Positions 25,847 to 34,365 of a stretch of 64,000 bases of DNA are shown here, in pieces (position 1 is the stretch's first letter; the number at the start of each line of letters is the position of its first letter). Both the position numbers and the translations under genes were made by a program. Source of the stretch: Gillisia xinjiangensis (GTDB lineage: Bacteria > Bacteroidota > Bacteroidia > Flavobacteriales > Flavobacteriaceae); the NCBI RefSeq assembly GCF_046298265.1, contig NZ_JBKAHK010000003.1, positions 310,001 through 374,000 of the forward strand, in the 5' to 3' direction. The notes under the pieces were generated by a model. It worked only from the letters and a program-made list of their open reading frames with translations, made no database searches and was not told the origin of the DNA.

Positions 25847-26629
25847 TTATTTATAAATCTCGTTTAAAACCTGGGCAAGCCTGATTCCGCCTTTTTGAAG
25901 TTGTTCCTGCACTACAGGAAACCAATCGTACATATAGCGATATCCAAGTTTTTCACCAATTTCAGCCGAAGCGTACACTTTTTTGCTTAACTCCCTAGAT
26001 TCGTACATCCAGTCTTCAAAAGTTCCCGAAGCTATTCGTTGTTTTTCCGCTTTGGTGAGATCCCTGGTATTTTCGGCTAATTCGGTATAGCTCATATTAT
26101 AGGATTCAATCATTTTGGTATCCCAAACACTATGAATATTCGTGCCGTCATTATACCATCTAACCTGAATATCATTTCCTCCTTTATCTTCTCCCCTTCC
26201 GGCGTGGAGTGGTTGGTGTAGGTCGCCTACAAAATGAACAAGCATTTTTAAATAGAATTCCTTTTCCTCCCTGGAAGCAGATGCATCCTGTAATACGGCT
26301 TTACACTTTTTTAAGGCCGCAAGTAGATCTCCATCCGGATTTGCGGTTGCTAAACTGTATTTTGTCTCTCCAGAAGGAAGGTTTACATAGTGCCAAGGCC
26401 CATATTCCCGGTATTTTGAGTCGCTCTTAATTTCATCGGCATACGTGGAAACGAATGCAAGACTTTTGCCTTGTAATAATTTATCAATCTCCTTTTTCGC
26501 TTTTTTACTTAGATGATTTTGAGCTATTTTTCCAGTAGCCCTATGGCCGTTTTGTCCCCAATCATATTCTGAAGCTATGGAACTATTAAATCCCAGAAAA
26601 AAAACAGTAAGTAGTAACAGGTTTTTCAT
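25847..26629 (-). CDS. Secreted S1/P1-type zinc nuclease
   Basis: A 260-residue protein with a signal peptide (about 1-19, cut before SEYDWGQNGH). The trinuclear zinc site pattern is visible: Trp of the mature N-terminus in YDWGQNGHR, the following His, HFVGDLHQPLHAG (His, Asp, His) and NDIQVRWYNDGTNIHSVWD (His, Asp). S1/P1 nucleases degrade single-stranded DNA and RNA and remove 3'-phosphates, here probably in the periplasm for nucleotide scavenging. It is monocistronic. Confidence 0.92.
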   Translation of the reverse strand: MKNLLLLTVFFLGFNSSIASEYDWGQNGHRATGKIAQNHLSKKAKKEIDKLLQGKSLAFVSTYADEIKSDSKYREYGPWHYVNLPSGETKYSLATANPDGDLLAALKKCKAVLQDASASREEKEFYLKMLVHFVGDLHQPLHAGRGEDKGGNDIQVRWYNDGTNIHSVWDTKMIESYNMSYTELAENTRDLTKAEKQRIASGTFEDWMYESRELSKKVYASAEIGEKLGYRYMYDWFPVVQEQLQKGGIRLAQVLNEIYK

Positions 26630-26815
26630 AAGTGTTTTATTTTAACAGTATCCTCCATTGAGTTCCCTCTATAAAAATTAATCTTAATTTTCGGAGTTGT
26701 GCAAATATAAAGAAGGATATCTTATCTTACTATTAAGTTTTAATTTTGTAATTAAAACTTAATTTGATATATTTACGATATCAATATAATATCACTTTTA
26801 AAAACCACTCGAAAA

Positions 26816-27679
26816 ATGGATTCAAACGAAAAAACCTCCAGTCCTTCTAACGGCTACTTAATGCTGTTTTTTATTTTTCTTCTTTTTGTAGTTAGTATTG
26901 CAGGATTTATAATGTTAAGGTCACCCTGGTTTATCCTGCTTATCTTTTTATCTTTTTTTATGGCAGCCGGATTAATTCTTGTAAATCCGAATGAATCCAG
27001 AGTATTACTTCTTTTTGGGAAATACAAAGGCACTGTAAAACAAAATGGATTGTTCTGGGTAAACCCGCTGTTTGTAAAAAAGAAGATCTCCCTCCGGGCG
27101 AGGAATTTCGACAGCGAGCGTGTAAAGGTGAACGATAAAATGGGAAATCCAATAATGATAAGCACTATCCTGGTATGGAGGGTTCAAGACACCTACAAAG
27201 CAGCCTTTGAAGTGAATAATTTTGAAAATTTTGTGGTAGTACAAACAGATGCTGCAGTTAGAAAACTAGCCAGCCTATATCCTTATGACAATTTTGCAGA
27301 TGAAGGCCTTGATGAAGACATTACCTTGCGTTCCAGCTTAAATGAAGTAAGTGAAGCTCTGGAAAAAGAGGTTCAGGAACGGCTGGAAATAGCTGGCATT
27401 GAAGTTCTGGAAGCTCGCATTGGATACCTTGCATATGCCAATGAAATAGCAAATGCAATGCTCAAGCGGCAGCAGGCTACTGCCATTGTAGCCGCCAGAC
27501 ATAAAATTGTAGAAGGAGCGGTAAGTATGGTGGAAATGGCTTTAAATGATCTTAGCAAAAAAAACATAGTCAACCTGGATGACGAACGTCGCGCAGCAAT
27601 GGTAAGTAACCTTATGGTGGTGCTGTGCAGTGATAAAGATGTAACTCCAATTGTAAACTCAGGTACTTTAAATCATTAA
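26816..27679 (+). CDS. SPFH/Band 7 domain membrane protein
   Basis: A 287-residue protein with two adjacent N-terminal hydrophobic segments (about 13-33 and 37-55) and an SPFH domain (about 58-245: NPNESRVLLLFGKYKGTVKQ, WRVQDTYKAAFEVNNFENFV, a VLEARIGYLAYANEIANAML-type helix). Such proteins form membrane-associated oligomeric scaffolds. It heads a tight operon (gaps of 3, 0, 3 and 0 bases) of SPFH, PH-like protein, hydrolase, Arc-type repressor and HAD phosphatase. SPFH genes next to this exact type of small Arc protein occur in many bacteria, function unknown. Confidence 0.88.
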   Translation: MDSNEKTSSPSNGYLMLFFIFLLFVVSIAGFIMLRSPWFILLIFLSFFMAAGLILVNPNESRVLLLFGKYKGTVKQNGLFWVNPLFVKKKISLRARNFDSERVKVNDKMGNPIMISTILVWRVQDTYKAAFEVNNFENFVVVQTDAAVRKLASLYPYDNFADEGLDEDITLRSSLNEVSEALEKEVQERLEIAGIEVLEARIGYLAYANEIANAMLKRQQATAIVAARHKIVEGAVSMVEMALNDLSKKNIVNLDDERRAAMVSNLMVVLCSDKDVTPIVNSGTLNH

Positions 27680-27682
27680 TTC

Positions 27683-28183
27683 ATGCGGGTATTTGAAGAA
27701 AAACAACGATTTAACCAGTGGTGGCTATATGCAATTTATATCCTTGTTCTTGCAGTACTCATCACCGCGATCTATAAAAATTCGGATGGGTTTACCAATT
27801 TTCACAGCCCCTTTCTTGTTCTTTTATTATTGATCGCGTCCATACCAATGGGATTCATCCTCTATATGCAACTTGAAACAAGGATTGACAATGAAGGAGT
27901 AAGTGTAAAATTTATACCCCTGGGATTTTCAAAAAAATCCTTTTCCTGGAAAGAAATCGATGAATGCTATGTAAGAAAATATAATCCCTTTGTAGAATAT
28001 GGTGGTTGGGGAATAAGAGGTTCAAGCAGAAGAAAAGCATATAATGTATCCGGCTACCTTGGCATCCAAATTGTAACCATTGATAAAAAGAAGTTTTTAA
28101 TTGGTACCCAAAAACCAGATGCAGCAAGAGCTGTGCTTAGTCAATATCACCACAAGATAAATCGAAATAATAAAACAGCATAA
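27683..28183 (+). CDS. Membrane protein with PH-like domain, unknown function
   Basis: A 166-residue protein with two transmembrane helices (about 14-32 and 43-62) and a C-terminal beta-rich domain (about 65-160: ETRIDNEGVSVKFIPLGFSKKSFSWKEIDECYVRKYNP...IQVTIDKKKFLIGTQ). The strand pattern resembles bacterial PH-like domains attached to a membrane hairpin. It starts three bases after the SPFH gene and its TAA overlaps the hydrolase ATG, so it is very likely a functional partner of both. Confidence 0.72.
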   Translation: MRVFEEKQRFNQWWLYAIYILVLAVLITAIYKNSDGFTNFHSPFLVLLLLIASIPMGFILYMQLETRIDNEGVSVKFIPLGFSKKSFSWKEIDECYVRKYNPFVEYGGWGIRGSSRRKAYNVSGYLGIQIVTIDKKKFLIGTQKPDAARAVLSQYHHKINRNNKTA

Positions 28184-29124
28184 TGAAAAAATCTATTTTA
28201 AGTTGCCTGGTACTTATCCTTACTACTTTAAGTTTTGCACAGGACTCCATCAGCTCCGTGGAGCAAAATTTGACAATTGACAAGTTTACAGATGGCACAC
28301 TGGTTCTTCCTGCAAATGCAGAAAATCCACCATTGGTGATCTTTATTCAGGGATCCGGTCCCGTTAACAGGGATGGAAATGCGCCTATGATGAAAAACGA
28401 TGGAATTAAGAAAATAAGCAAGGAACTTGCCGATAATGGAATTGCTTCCTTCCGCTATGACAAGCGTATTTTTAAAATGGATAAATTCAAGTTGAAAGAA
28501 GAAGACCTCTCTTTTAATGATTTTGTCCTGGATCTTTCAAATATTATCCAATATTTTCAGAAGGAAAAAAACTTCAGTAAAATTATAATAGCAGGACACA
28601 GTGAAGGTTCATTGATTGGGATTTTGGGCGCTCAGGCCGAAACTGTTGATGCTTATATTTCCCTTGCCGGTGCCGGCAGAAAAATTGATGATATTATCGT
28701 GGGTCAACTTTCCAAACAATCGGCAGAACTATCAGAAAATGCAAGAATTGCTTTCGATGAAATGAAAACAAATGGCAGCACTCAAAACTACAGTCCTTAT
28801 CTGGAATCGATTTTTCGCCCAAGCGTTCAGCCCTTCATCAATTCCTGGATGAAGTATGATCCTGCAGGCGAAATTTCAAAGTTGGAAATCCCTGTACTTA
28901 TCATAAACGGAAGCAATGATCTGCAAGTGGACGTAAGGGATGCTGAACTTTTAAAAGAAGCTAATCCAGATGCAAAACTGGTTATCCTGGAAGACATGAA
29001 CCATATTTTTAGAAAAATTGAAGGAGAAAACCTGGATAACACCAAGGCCTACAATGAACCTGCCAGGCCATTGCACCCGGAATTGATCCCGACCATGGTG
29101 GATTTTGTAAAATCAATTAAATAA
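28183..29124 (+). CDS. Secreted alpha/beta-hydrolase family protein
   Basis: A 313-residue protein with a signal peptide (1-20, ending LSFAQ). The alpha/beta-hydrolase core has an oxyanion-type IQGSGPVNRDGN loop, a nucleophile elbow AGHSEGSLIG (Ser about 143), an acid in INGSNDLQVDV and His in LEDMNHIF. Substrate unknown; relatives are annotated as esterases or dienelactone-hydrolase-like proteins. It is embedded between the PH-like and Arc genes of the SPFH operon, where a periplasmic hydrolase is unusual. Confidence 0.82.
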   Translation: MKKSILSCLVLILTTLSFAQDSISSVEQNLTIDKFTDGTLVLPANAENPPLVIFIQGSGPVNRDGNAPMMKNDGIKKISKELADNGIASFRYDKRIFKMDKFKLKEEDLSFNDFVLDLSNIIQYFQKEKNFSKIIIAGHSEGSLIGILGAQAETVDAYISLAGAGRKIDDIIVGQLSKQSAELSENARIAFDEMKTNGSTQNYSPYLESIFRPSVQPFINSWMKYDPAGEISKLEIPVLIINGSNDLQVDVRDAELLKEANPDAKLVILEDMNHIFRKIEGENLDNTKAYNEPARPLHPELIPTMVDFVKSIK

Positions 29125-29127
29125 GAG

Positions 29128-29301
29128 ATGAGTAAAAAGAAAGCATTTGCCCTAAGGTTGGACGAAGATTTGCTCAAAGCCGTTGAGAAATGGGCTTCTG
29201 ACGAATTTCGTAGTACCAACGGGCAGATAGAGTACATGCTTTCTAATGCACTTAAAGATGCTAAACGGCATCCAAAAAAACAAAAAACAGAAGAAGAATA
29301 A
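29128..29301 (+). CDS. Small Arc-type ribbon-helix-helix DNA-binding protein
   Basis: A 57-residue protein too short for many gene finders: MSKKKAFALRLDEDLLKAVE, then KWASDEFRSTNGQIEYMLSN and a Lys/Glu tail. FALRLDEDLL is the ribbon, with two helices following, as in Arc/MetJ repressors. The start lies three bases after the hydrolase stop and the TAA overlaps the ATG of the HAD gene. Homologues of this exact type accompany SPFH genes in many bacteria, so it may be the operon regulator; that is inference. Confidence 0.82.
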   Translation: MSKKKAFALRLDEDLLKAVEKWASDEFRSTNGQIEYMLSNALKDAKRHPKKQKTEEE

Positions 29302-30110
29302 TGGATTACAAAATAGTTTTTTCAGATATAGATGGAACCTTATTAAATGAACAAAGAGAACTTTCTGAAACGACCATTCTGGAAATAAAAAAACTGAAAG
29401 ACAAAGTTCCCTTTATACTAATTTCAGCCAGAATGCCGGCGGCGATGAAACATCTTCAGAAGGAATTGGAGATTGAAACGCTTCCAATTATAAGCTATAA
29501 TGGTGGCTTGGTGATTGTTGAAAATAAAGTGGTTAGCTCTACCGAGATTTCTTTGGAAATAATTGAAGACTTAAGTACCATGAATGCCAAATTGAACTGT
29601 CATTTAAGCCTGTACCATAAAGATGAATGGTATGTGCCGGAAATGGATCAATGGGCGCTTAGGGAAGAGAACAATACGAAAGTTACCCCACAGATTAAAT
29701 CAAACTCCGAGGTAATCCAAAAATGGCGATCAGAAAATAAAGGTGCCCATAAAATTATGGCGATGGGAGATGAAACCCACATAGACCAAATTCGGGATTA
29801 TTTAACCCGAAAATATCCAAATGAACTTCATCTTTATCGTTCTAAGAATACCTATCTGGAAATCGCCAATAAAAAAATCTCAAAATTTACGGCTATAGAA
29901 TTCCTTTTAAAACAGCATTACAGCATTTCTGCCGAAGAAGCCATCGCAATTGGAGACAATTACAATGATGTAGAAATGCTTAGAAATATAGGATATGGAA
30001 TTGCTGTAGGAAATGCGCGCCCGGAAGCCCTTGAAGCATCGAATTTTATCGCCGAAAAAAGCATTGAAGATGGTGTGGCCAAAAGCTTAATGAAAATTTT
30101 TGGATATTAA
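29301..30110 (+). CDS. Cof-type HAD-IIB phosphatase
   Basis: A 269-residue HAD enzyme. Motif I VFSDIDGTLL (Asp nucleophile about 8), motif II LISAR, motif III lysine in the C-terminal core and motif IV IGDNYNDVEML are present, with a C2B cap between. This subfamily dephosphorylates sugar phosphates, FMN or similar metabolites with broad specificity. Its start codon overlaps the Arc gene stop, so it is the last gene of the SPFH operon. Confidence 0.88.
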   Translation: MDYKIVFSDIDGTLLNEQRELSETTILEIKKLKDKVPFILISARMPAAMKHLQKELEIETLPIISYNGGLVIVENKVVSSTEISLEIIEDLSTMNAKLNCHLSLYHKDEWYVPEMDQWALREENNTKVTPQIKSNSEVIQKWRSENKGAHKIMAMGDETHIDQIRDYLTRKYPNELHLYRSKNTYLEIANKKISKFTAIEFLLKQHYSISAEEAIAIGDNYNDVEMLRNIGYGIAVGNARPEALEASNFIAEKSIEDGVAKSLMKIFGY

Positions 30111-30346
30111 GTATTCCAAAAAATAGATCAATAATTCCGAATATAAAATCAAGTTCAAACTTGACGAATGGGCATCGCAGCTTTAAAGCCAATACCAGGA
30201 TTATTAGTCTAACTGGCTTGAAATTCACCTAAAACCACCCCCCTAAATAACCTTGCAGATTTTTATTTAAACATGCTCTTGAAATATCCTGAAACAGGAG
30301 GATTCAGTAATAAAAATTGTATTTTGGCGCCCAAAGAAATCGATTT

Positions 30347-31612
30347 ATGGAAAACACCCCTCTGTTCACCAATGATGCCATCGTTTTAGGAATTTTGATG
30401 ATCGCACTGGGATTTGTATTTTACACCTCCTCTCAAAAAGAAGGCTTCTGGAAAAAATTCTACTCGGTTGTTCCTGCTCTTTTAATGTGTTATTTGATAC
30501 CGGCAATTTTCAACTCTCTTGGAATCATCGACGATGATACCTCCCAACTATATTTTATTGCCAGCAGGTATCTCCTGCCGGCTTCCCTGGTTTTAATGAC
30601 TCTGAGTATTGATCTAAAAGCAATATTTAATTTAGGCCCTAAAGCGCTTATAATGTTCTTCACAGGAACCATTGGGATTATAATTGGTGGTCCGCTGGCC
30701 ATTTTGTTAATTTCCGCGGTATCACCGGAAACAGTTGGTGGGGTAGGTCCGGATGCGGTTTGGCGTGGGCTTTCTACCCTTGCGGGAAGCTGGATTGGGG
30801 GCGGTGCCAACCAGGCAGCGATGCTGGAGATCTATGAATACAACCCCGATCTATATGGAGGAATGGTTTTAGTGGATATTGTGGTGGCAAATCTCTGGAT
30901 GGCTTTAATTCTTTTTGGAATTGGAAGAAATGAACGCATTGATAAATGGCTGGGTGCAGATGATTCTGCAATTACAAATCTAAAGACCAGAGTTGCCTCT
31001 TACGCCGAAAGTGTTACCCGAACCCCTTCTCTTCCCGATTTCATGATCATGCTGGCAATCGCTTTTGGTGCGGTAGGAATCGCCCATTGGGGCGCAGATG
31101 GAATAGCGAACTACTTAACTTCCAATTTTGAAGTATTCAATGATAAAAAAAGCACCTTAGCCAGCTTTGCATCCACATTTTTCTGGATGATTTCCATTGC
31201 AACAGCAATAGGAATTATACTTTCCTTTACAAGACTAAAGAGTTATGAAGGTGCCGGGGCAAGCAAAATTGGAAGTGTTTTTATCTACATCCTCGTTGCC
31301 ACAATAGGGATGAAAATGGATCTTACAATGGTTTTTGACAATCCGGGGCTTATCGCTATTGGTGTGGTGTGGATGGCTATTCACGCCGGACTTTTAATCC
31401 TGATAGCAAAATTGATCAAGGCTCCTTATTTTTTCCTTGCAGTGGGAAGTCAGGCCAATGTTGGTGGTGCAGCCAGCGCCCCGGTTGTAGCAGCAGCTTT
31501 TCACCCATCCCTTGCCACGGTTGGAGTTCTGCTTGCTGTTTTTGGTTATGTAGTAGGAACCTACGGTGCAATATTGTGCACAATTTTAATGCAATTGGCA
31601 GCCGCGGGTTAG
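30347..31612 (+). CDS. DUF819-family integral membrane protein
   Basis: A 421-residue polytopic protein from the ATG at 30347 (MENTPLFTNDAIVLGILMIA); an upstream in-frame ATG at 30317 would add a polar decapeptide. It has about 11-12 hydrophobic helices with the DUF819 signatures LAGSWIGGGANQAAM (about 150) and SQANVGGAASAPVVAAAF (about 375), two pseudo-symmetric glycine-rich loops suggesting a transporter-like inverted repeat. Substrate unknown. Confidence 0.85.
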   Translation: MENTPLFTNDAIVLGILMIALGFVFYTSSQKEGFWKKFYSVVPALLMCYLIPAIFNSLGIIDDDTSQLYFIASRYLLPASLVLMTLSIDLKAIFNLGPKALIMFFTGTIGIIIGGPLAILLISAVSPETVGGVGPDAVWRGLSTLAGSWIGGGANQAAMLEIYEYNPDLYGGMVLVDIVVANLWMALILFGIGRNERIDKWLGADDSAITNLKTRVASYAESVTRTPSLPDFMIMLAIAFGAVGIAHWGADGIANYLTSNFEVFNDKKSTLASFASTFFWMISIATAIGIILSFTRLKSYEGAGASKIGSVFIYILVATIGMKMDLTMVFDNPGLIAIGVVWMAIHAGLLILIAKLIKAPYFFLAVGSQANVGGAASAPVVAAAFHPSLATVGVLLAVFGYVVGTYGAILCTILMQLAAAG

Positions 31613-31664
31613 TAAAGGTTGAAAATTTATATGATATTTGCGCCCGTTAAATCAACAGAAATTC

Positions 31665-32396
31665 ATGAAAAAAGTTAGTTTTTTATTTTTATTGTTTATC
31701 AGTATTGTGGCTTGTTCCAAAAAGGAAAGCAACCTCCTTGTGAAAGGAAATATAGAAGGACTTAAAAAAGGAACCCTCTATCTTCAAAAAATTGATGACA
31801 CCATTTTGTTGAATGTAGATTCCGTAGAAATATCCGGAGATGCAAATTTTATCCTGGAAGATTATATAGATAGTCCACAGATTATGTACCTAACCCTGGA
31901 TAAAGTAGATAATGAAGATTATGAGGACCGGATTGAGTTTTTTGCCGAAGAAGGCGAGATTACAATAAATACTACCCTTAAAAATTTTCAAATCGATGCC
32001 AAAGTAACCGGCTCTGCAAATCAGGAAAAATTGCAGGATTACAGGGCAATAATAAAGAAGTTTAACGACCGGAACCTGGAGCTTATCCAGCAAAATTTTG
32101 AAGCCCAGCGCGATGAAAACGAGGAATTGCTTTTGGATGTGAACAAGGAATATGACCAATTATTGAAAAGGAAATATTTATATACTGTCAATTTCGCTAT
32201 TACGAACAAGGACCTGGAAATAGCTCCTTACCTTGCATTAGCAGAGGTTTTCGATGCGAATATTAAATACCTGGACACCATCTATAACTCTATGACGCCA
32301 CCGGTTAAAAAATCCAAATACGGGAAAGAACTGAAAGAATTTTTAAAAGAGCGAAGAAAGATCGAAAAGCTGGAAGAAAAAGTAGAAGATCAGTAA
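31665..32396 (+). CDS. DUF4369-containing lipoprotein
   Basis: A 243-residue protein starting MKKVSFLFLLFISIVACSKK, a lipoprotein signal with Cys17. The N-terminal DUF4369 domain (about 25-130: VKGNIEGLKKGTLYLQKIDD...VDSVEISGDANFILED) is usually found in front of thioredoxin-like domains. Here it is followed only by a charged helical region (about 130-243), so the thiol-reductase part is absent. R1 copy 5 begins at the base right after the stop codon. Confidence 0.82.
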   Translation: MKKVSFLFLLFISIVACSKKESNLLVKGNIEGLKKGTLYLQKIDDTILLNVDSVEISGDANFILEDYIDSPQIMYLTLDKVDNEDYEDRIEFFAEEGEITINTTLKNFQIDAKVTGSANQEKLQDYRAIIKKFNDRNLELIQQNFEAQRDENEELLLDVNKEYDQLLKRKYLYTVNFAITNKDLEIAPYLALAEVFDANIKYLDTIYNSMTPPVKKSKYGKELKEFLKERRKIEKLEEKVEDQ

Positions 32397-32815
32397 GGTC
32401 CGGCAAAAGAATCAAGATCGTTCCGCCTTTGGCGTAACTGCAAGAACAAAGAACCAAGACTTGATTTTAATGGTTATGTATTATGGAAAGTTCTTTTTTT
32501 GGTAAAAAAATTTAACTACAGAAAGCTCAAGAAAAATCCGCTCAAAGAAAAGAGAACTGAAAACGCGCGGGGAAAGAGAATTTCTCTGTGACCTTTGTGT
32601 AAACCTTTGCGACCTTTGCGGTTAAAGAAGGCACCTTACTACAATTTCTTAAAGCAGATCCATTTTAATTAACTGAAAAACATTTAGTTATGATTTCTAA
32701 TTTTCATTATCGGTATGATTGAAAAATTCAGAAAAGCAGGGTTTGTTTATTAAAACCCCATTGAATTGTTTAAGGAATGGTTGATTTCAGCTTTCACAAA
32801 AATATTTACAGGATA
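32397..32815 (+). repeat. R1 element copy 5 (split by R3)
   Basis: The left end GGTCCGGCAAA at 32397 directly follows the lipoprotein stop codon. The R1 sequence runs to ATTTTAAT (32464-32471), is interrupted by the R3 element, resumes at a second ATTTTAAT (32662) and ends TTTACAGGATA at 32815. Its right half matches copy 2 through TTAACTGAAAAACATTTAG to the terminus. Confidence 0.85.
32472..32661 (+). repeat. R3 element copy 2 with 8-bp target duplication
   Basis: A 190-base insertion inside R1, bounded by direct repeats ATTTTAAT (32464-32471 and 32662-32669). It begins GGTTATGTATTATGG, ends GCAGATCC, and contains the CTTTGTG/CTTTGCG-rich segment also seen in R2. No coding capacity. Confidence 0.8.
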
Positions 32816-32832
32816 ACAATGATCCTATATAT

Positions 32833-32864
32833 AAAACCCGGTAATTGATTTTACCGGGTTTTTT
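32833..32864 (+). terminator. Intrinsic terminator after DUF4369 gene/R1 copy 5
   Basis: Stem AACCCGGTAA/TTACCGGGTT (10 bp, 6-base loop) followed by T residues. As at 16.3 kb, R1 lies between a stop codon and the terminator. Confidence 0.85.
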
Positions 32865-32955
32865 AGTTTCTAATATTAGCATAAAGCATTTCACGCATTT
32901 GACAAGGGAGGACTTCGCATAGGACTCACTTCTTATCACTCACTTTAATTCAACA

Positions 32956-32986
32956 AAAAAGCTCCTCCAAATGGAGAAGCTTTTTA
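32956..32986 (-). terminator. Intrinsic terminator of tRNA-Thr
   Basis: On the minus strand GCTTCTCC-ATTT-GGAGGAGC followed by T6, only a few bases beyond the tRNA 3' end. Confidence 0.8.
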
Positions 32987-32991
32987 AAAAG

Positions 32992-33065
32992 AGCCGATAG
33001 AGGGACTCGAACCCACGACCTGCTGATTACAAATCAGCTGCTCTAGCCAGCTGAGCTACATCGGC
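32992..33065 (-). tRNA. tRNA-Thr (TGT), copy 1
   Basis: A 74-nt cloverleaf. The acceptor stem pairs GCCGATG with TATCGGC, the anticodon stem is GCTGA/TCAGC with loop TTTGTAA (anticodon TGT), and the T-arm holds GGTTCGAGTCC. CCA is not encoded. It is nearly identical to the copy at 52594-52667, differing in the last acceptor pair region. It lies downstream of the small 88-residue gene on the same strand. Confidence 0.95.
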
Positions 33066-33074
33066 CTTTATTTT

Positions 33075-33341
33075 CTACAATTCGTTAACCTTGGCCACCA
33101 ATTTATTTGCCTTAGTCTCCAATTCTTTTTCAATTGACTTAAAATGTTGTGATTTATTCTCAACATCTTTTGCATTGATCTTTTTTATCAAATCATCAAA
33201 TTCTGCAATTGCTTCATCAATGATCGCTTCAGATTTTTTGTTATCTGTCTTTGGATTTGCTATTTGGTGGATGTATGCTGCCTCAATGATATCTCCCATC
33301 ACATAATTCACATCGCGCTTTAACAATCTTTTACTTGCCAT
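33075..33341 (-). CDS. Conserved small helical protein, unknown function
   Basis: An 88-residue soluble protein that appears entirely helical, with a charged coiled-coil-like C-terminal half (AKDVENKSQHFKSIEKELETKANKL shows heptad spacing). The opening MASKRLLKRDVNYVMGDIIE is typical of a conserved Bacteroidota protein with no assigned function. It is followed ten bases later by tRNA-Thr. Confidence 0.7.
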   Translation of the reverse strand: MASKRLLKRDVNYVMGDIIEAAYIHQIANPKTDNKKSEAIIDEAIAEFDDLIKKINAKDVENKSQHFKSIEKELETKANKLVAKVNEL

Positions 33342-33387
33342 TCTTTCTTAAATTTAGGCTGCGAATTTAATCTATTTTTCAATATAA

Positions 33388-34365
33388 TTATAGACTTACC
33401 TCTAAAATTTTTGAATTTCCTCCTTCTATTGTTATTTCATCGATCTCTGCAGGTATCAAAATGCTTTCACCCTGCTTTAATTCTTCGCTGTTATCACCAC
33501 TTTTCACAAAGGCTTTTCCTTCTACGCCCATAAGGATCACAAAAGAATCCAGGGAGGAATAATCCTTTTTCACCAGGCTTTCCAGCTGAATAATATTTGT
33601 TTTAAAATATTTTGTCGTGATAATTTCTGAAGATTGGTCCGGCTTTAGATCATACTTTATTCTAAAATCTTTATTCGCGGAAAGGTCGATTGCTTCCAAA
33701 GCCAGATCGGTATGAAGTTCTCTTTTTTCTCCGGAATTGGAAGTGCGGTCCCAGTCGTAAATACGATAGGTAATATCTGAAGTTTGCTGGATCTCTGCCA
33801 ATACCACTCCGGCTCCAATGGCGTGTACCAGGCCGGTATTTATCATAAAAGCGTCCCCAACCTTTACCCGCTCACTGTTTAAAGCAGTTAGCAATTTATT
33901 GTGTTCTACAAGGCTGGTATATTCCTGTTTTGTTATAACATCCTTAAAACCTAAAATCAATTCCGCATCTTTATCGGCCTGCATGATATACCACATCTCA
34001 GTTTTTCCGAAGGAATTGTGCCTTTTTTGCGCGATCTCATCGTTGGGATGCAATTGCACCGAAAGATTTTCGGAAGCATCAATGAATTTTATTAGCAAAG
34101 GAAATTTTGTGCCGAACCGATTAAATACATTCTTTCCAACAAGCCTGGAATTATATTCTTCCAGCAACCATTTTAGGGATTTTCCTTTAAATTCCCCGTT
34201 GGAAACAATCGAGCCGCTTCCTTCAACATCTGAAATTTCCCAACTCTCTCCGGTCTTATCTGATGGGCTATTCTTATTAAAAAGTTGTTTTAATTTTTTT
34301 CCACCCCAGACTTTCTCCTTTAAAATTGGATCAAACTTCAATAAATACAGGTTATGCTTCTTCAT
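33388..34365 (-). CDS. manA: Mannose-6-phosphate isomerase, class I
   Basis: A 325-residue cupin enzyme. Zinc-site motifs of type I phosphomannose isomerase are present: SVQLHPNDEIA (Gln, His), the following KTEMWYIM (Glu) and GLVHAIGAGVVLAEIQQTSDITYRIYDW with the catalytic region. It interconverts mannose 6-phosphate and fructose 6-phosphate, feeding GDP-mannose and polysaccharide synthesis. Its start overlaps the end of the upstream peroxiredoxin gene by 14 bases. Confidence 0.93.
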   Translation of the reverse strand: MKKHNLYLLKFDPILKEKVWGGKKLKQLFNKNSPSDKTGESWEISDVEGSGSIVSNGEFKGKSLKWLLEEYNSRLVGKNVFNRFGTKFPLLIKFIDASENLSVQLHPNDEIAQKRHNSFGKTEMWYIMQADKDAELILGFKDVITKQEYTSLVEHNKLLTALNSERVKVGDAFMINTGLVHAIGAGVVLAEIQQTSDITYRIYDWDRTSNSGEKRELHTDLALEAIDLSANKDFRIKYDLKPDQSSEIITTKYFKTNIIQLESLVKKDYSSLDSFVILMGVEGKAFVKSGDNSEELKQGESILIPAEIDEITIEGGNSKILEVSL

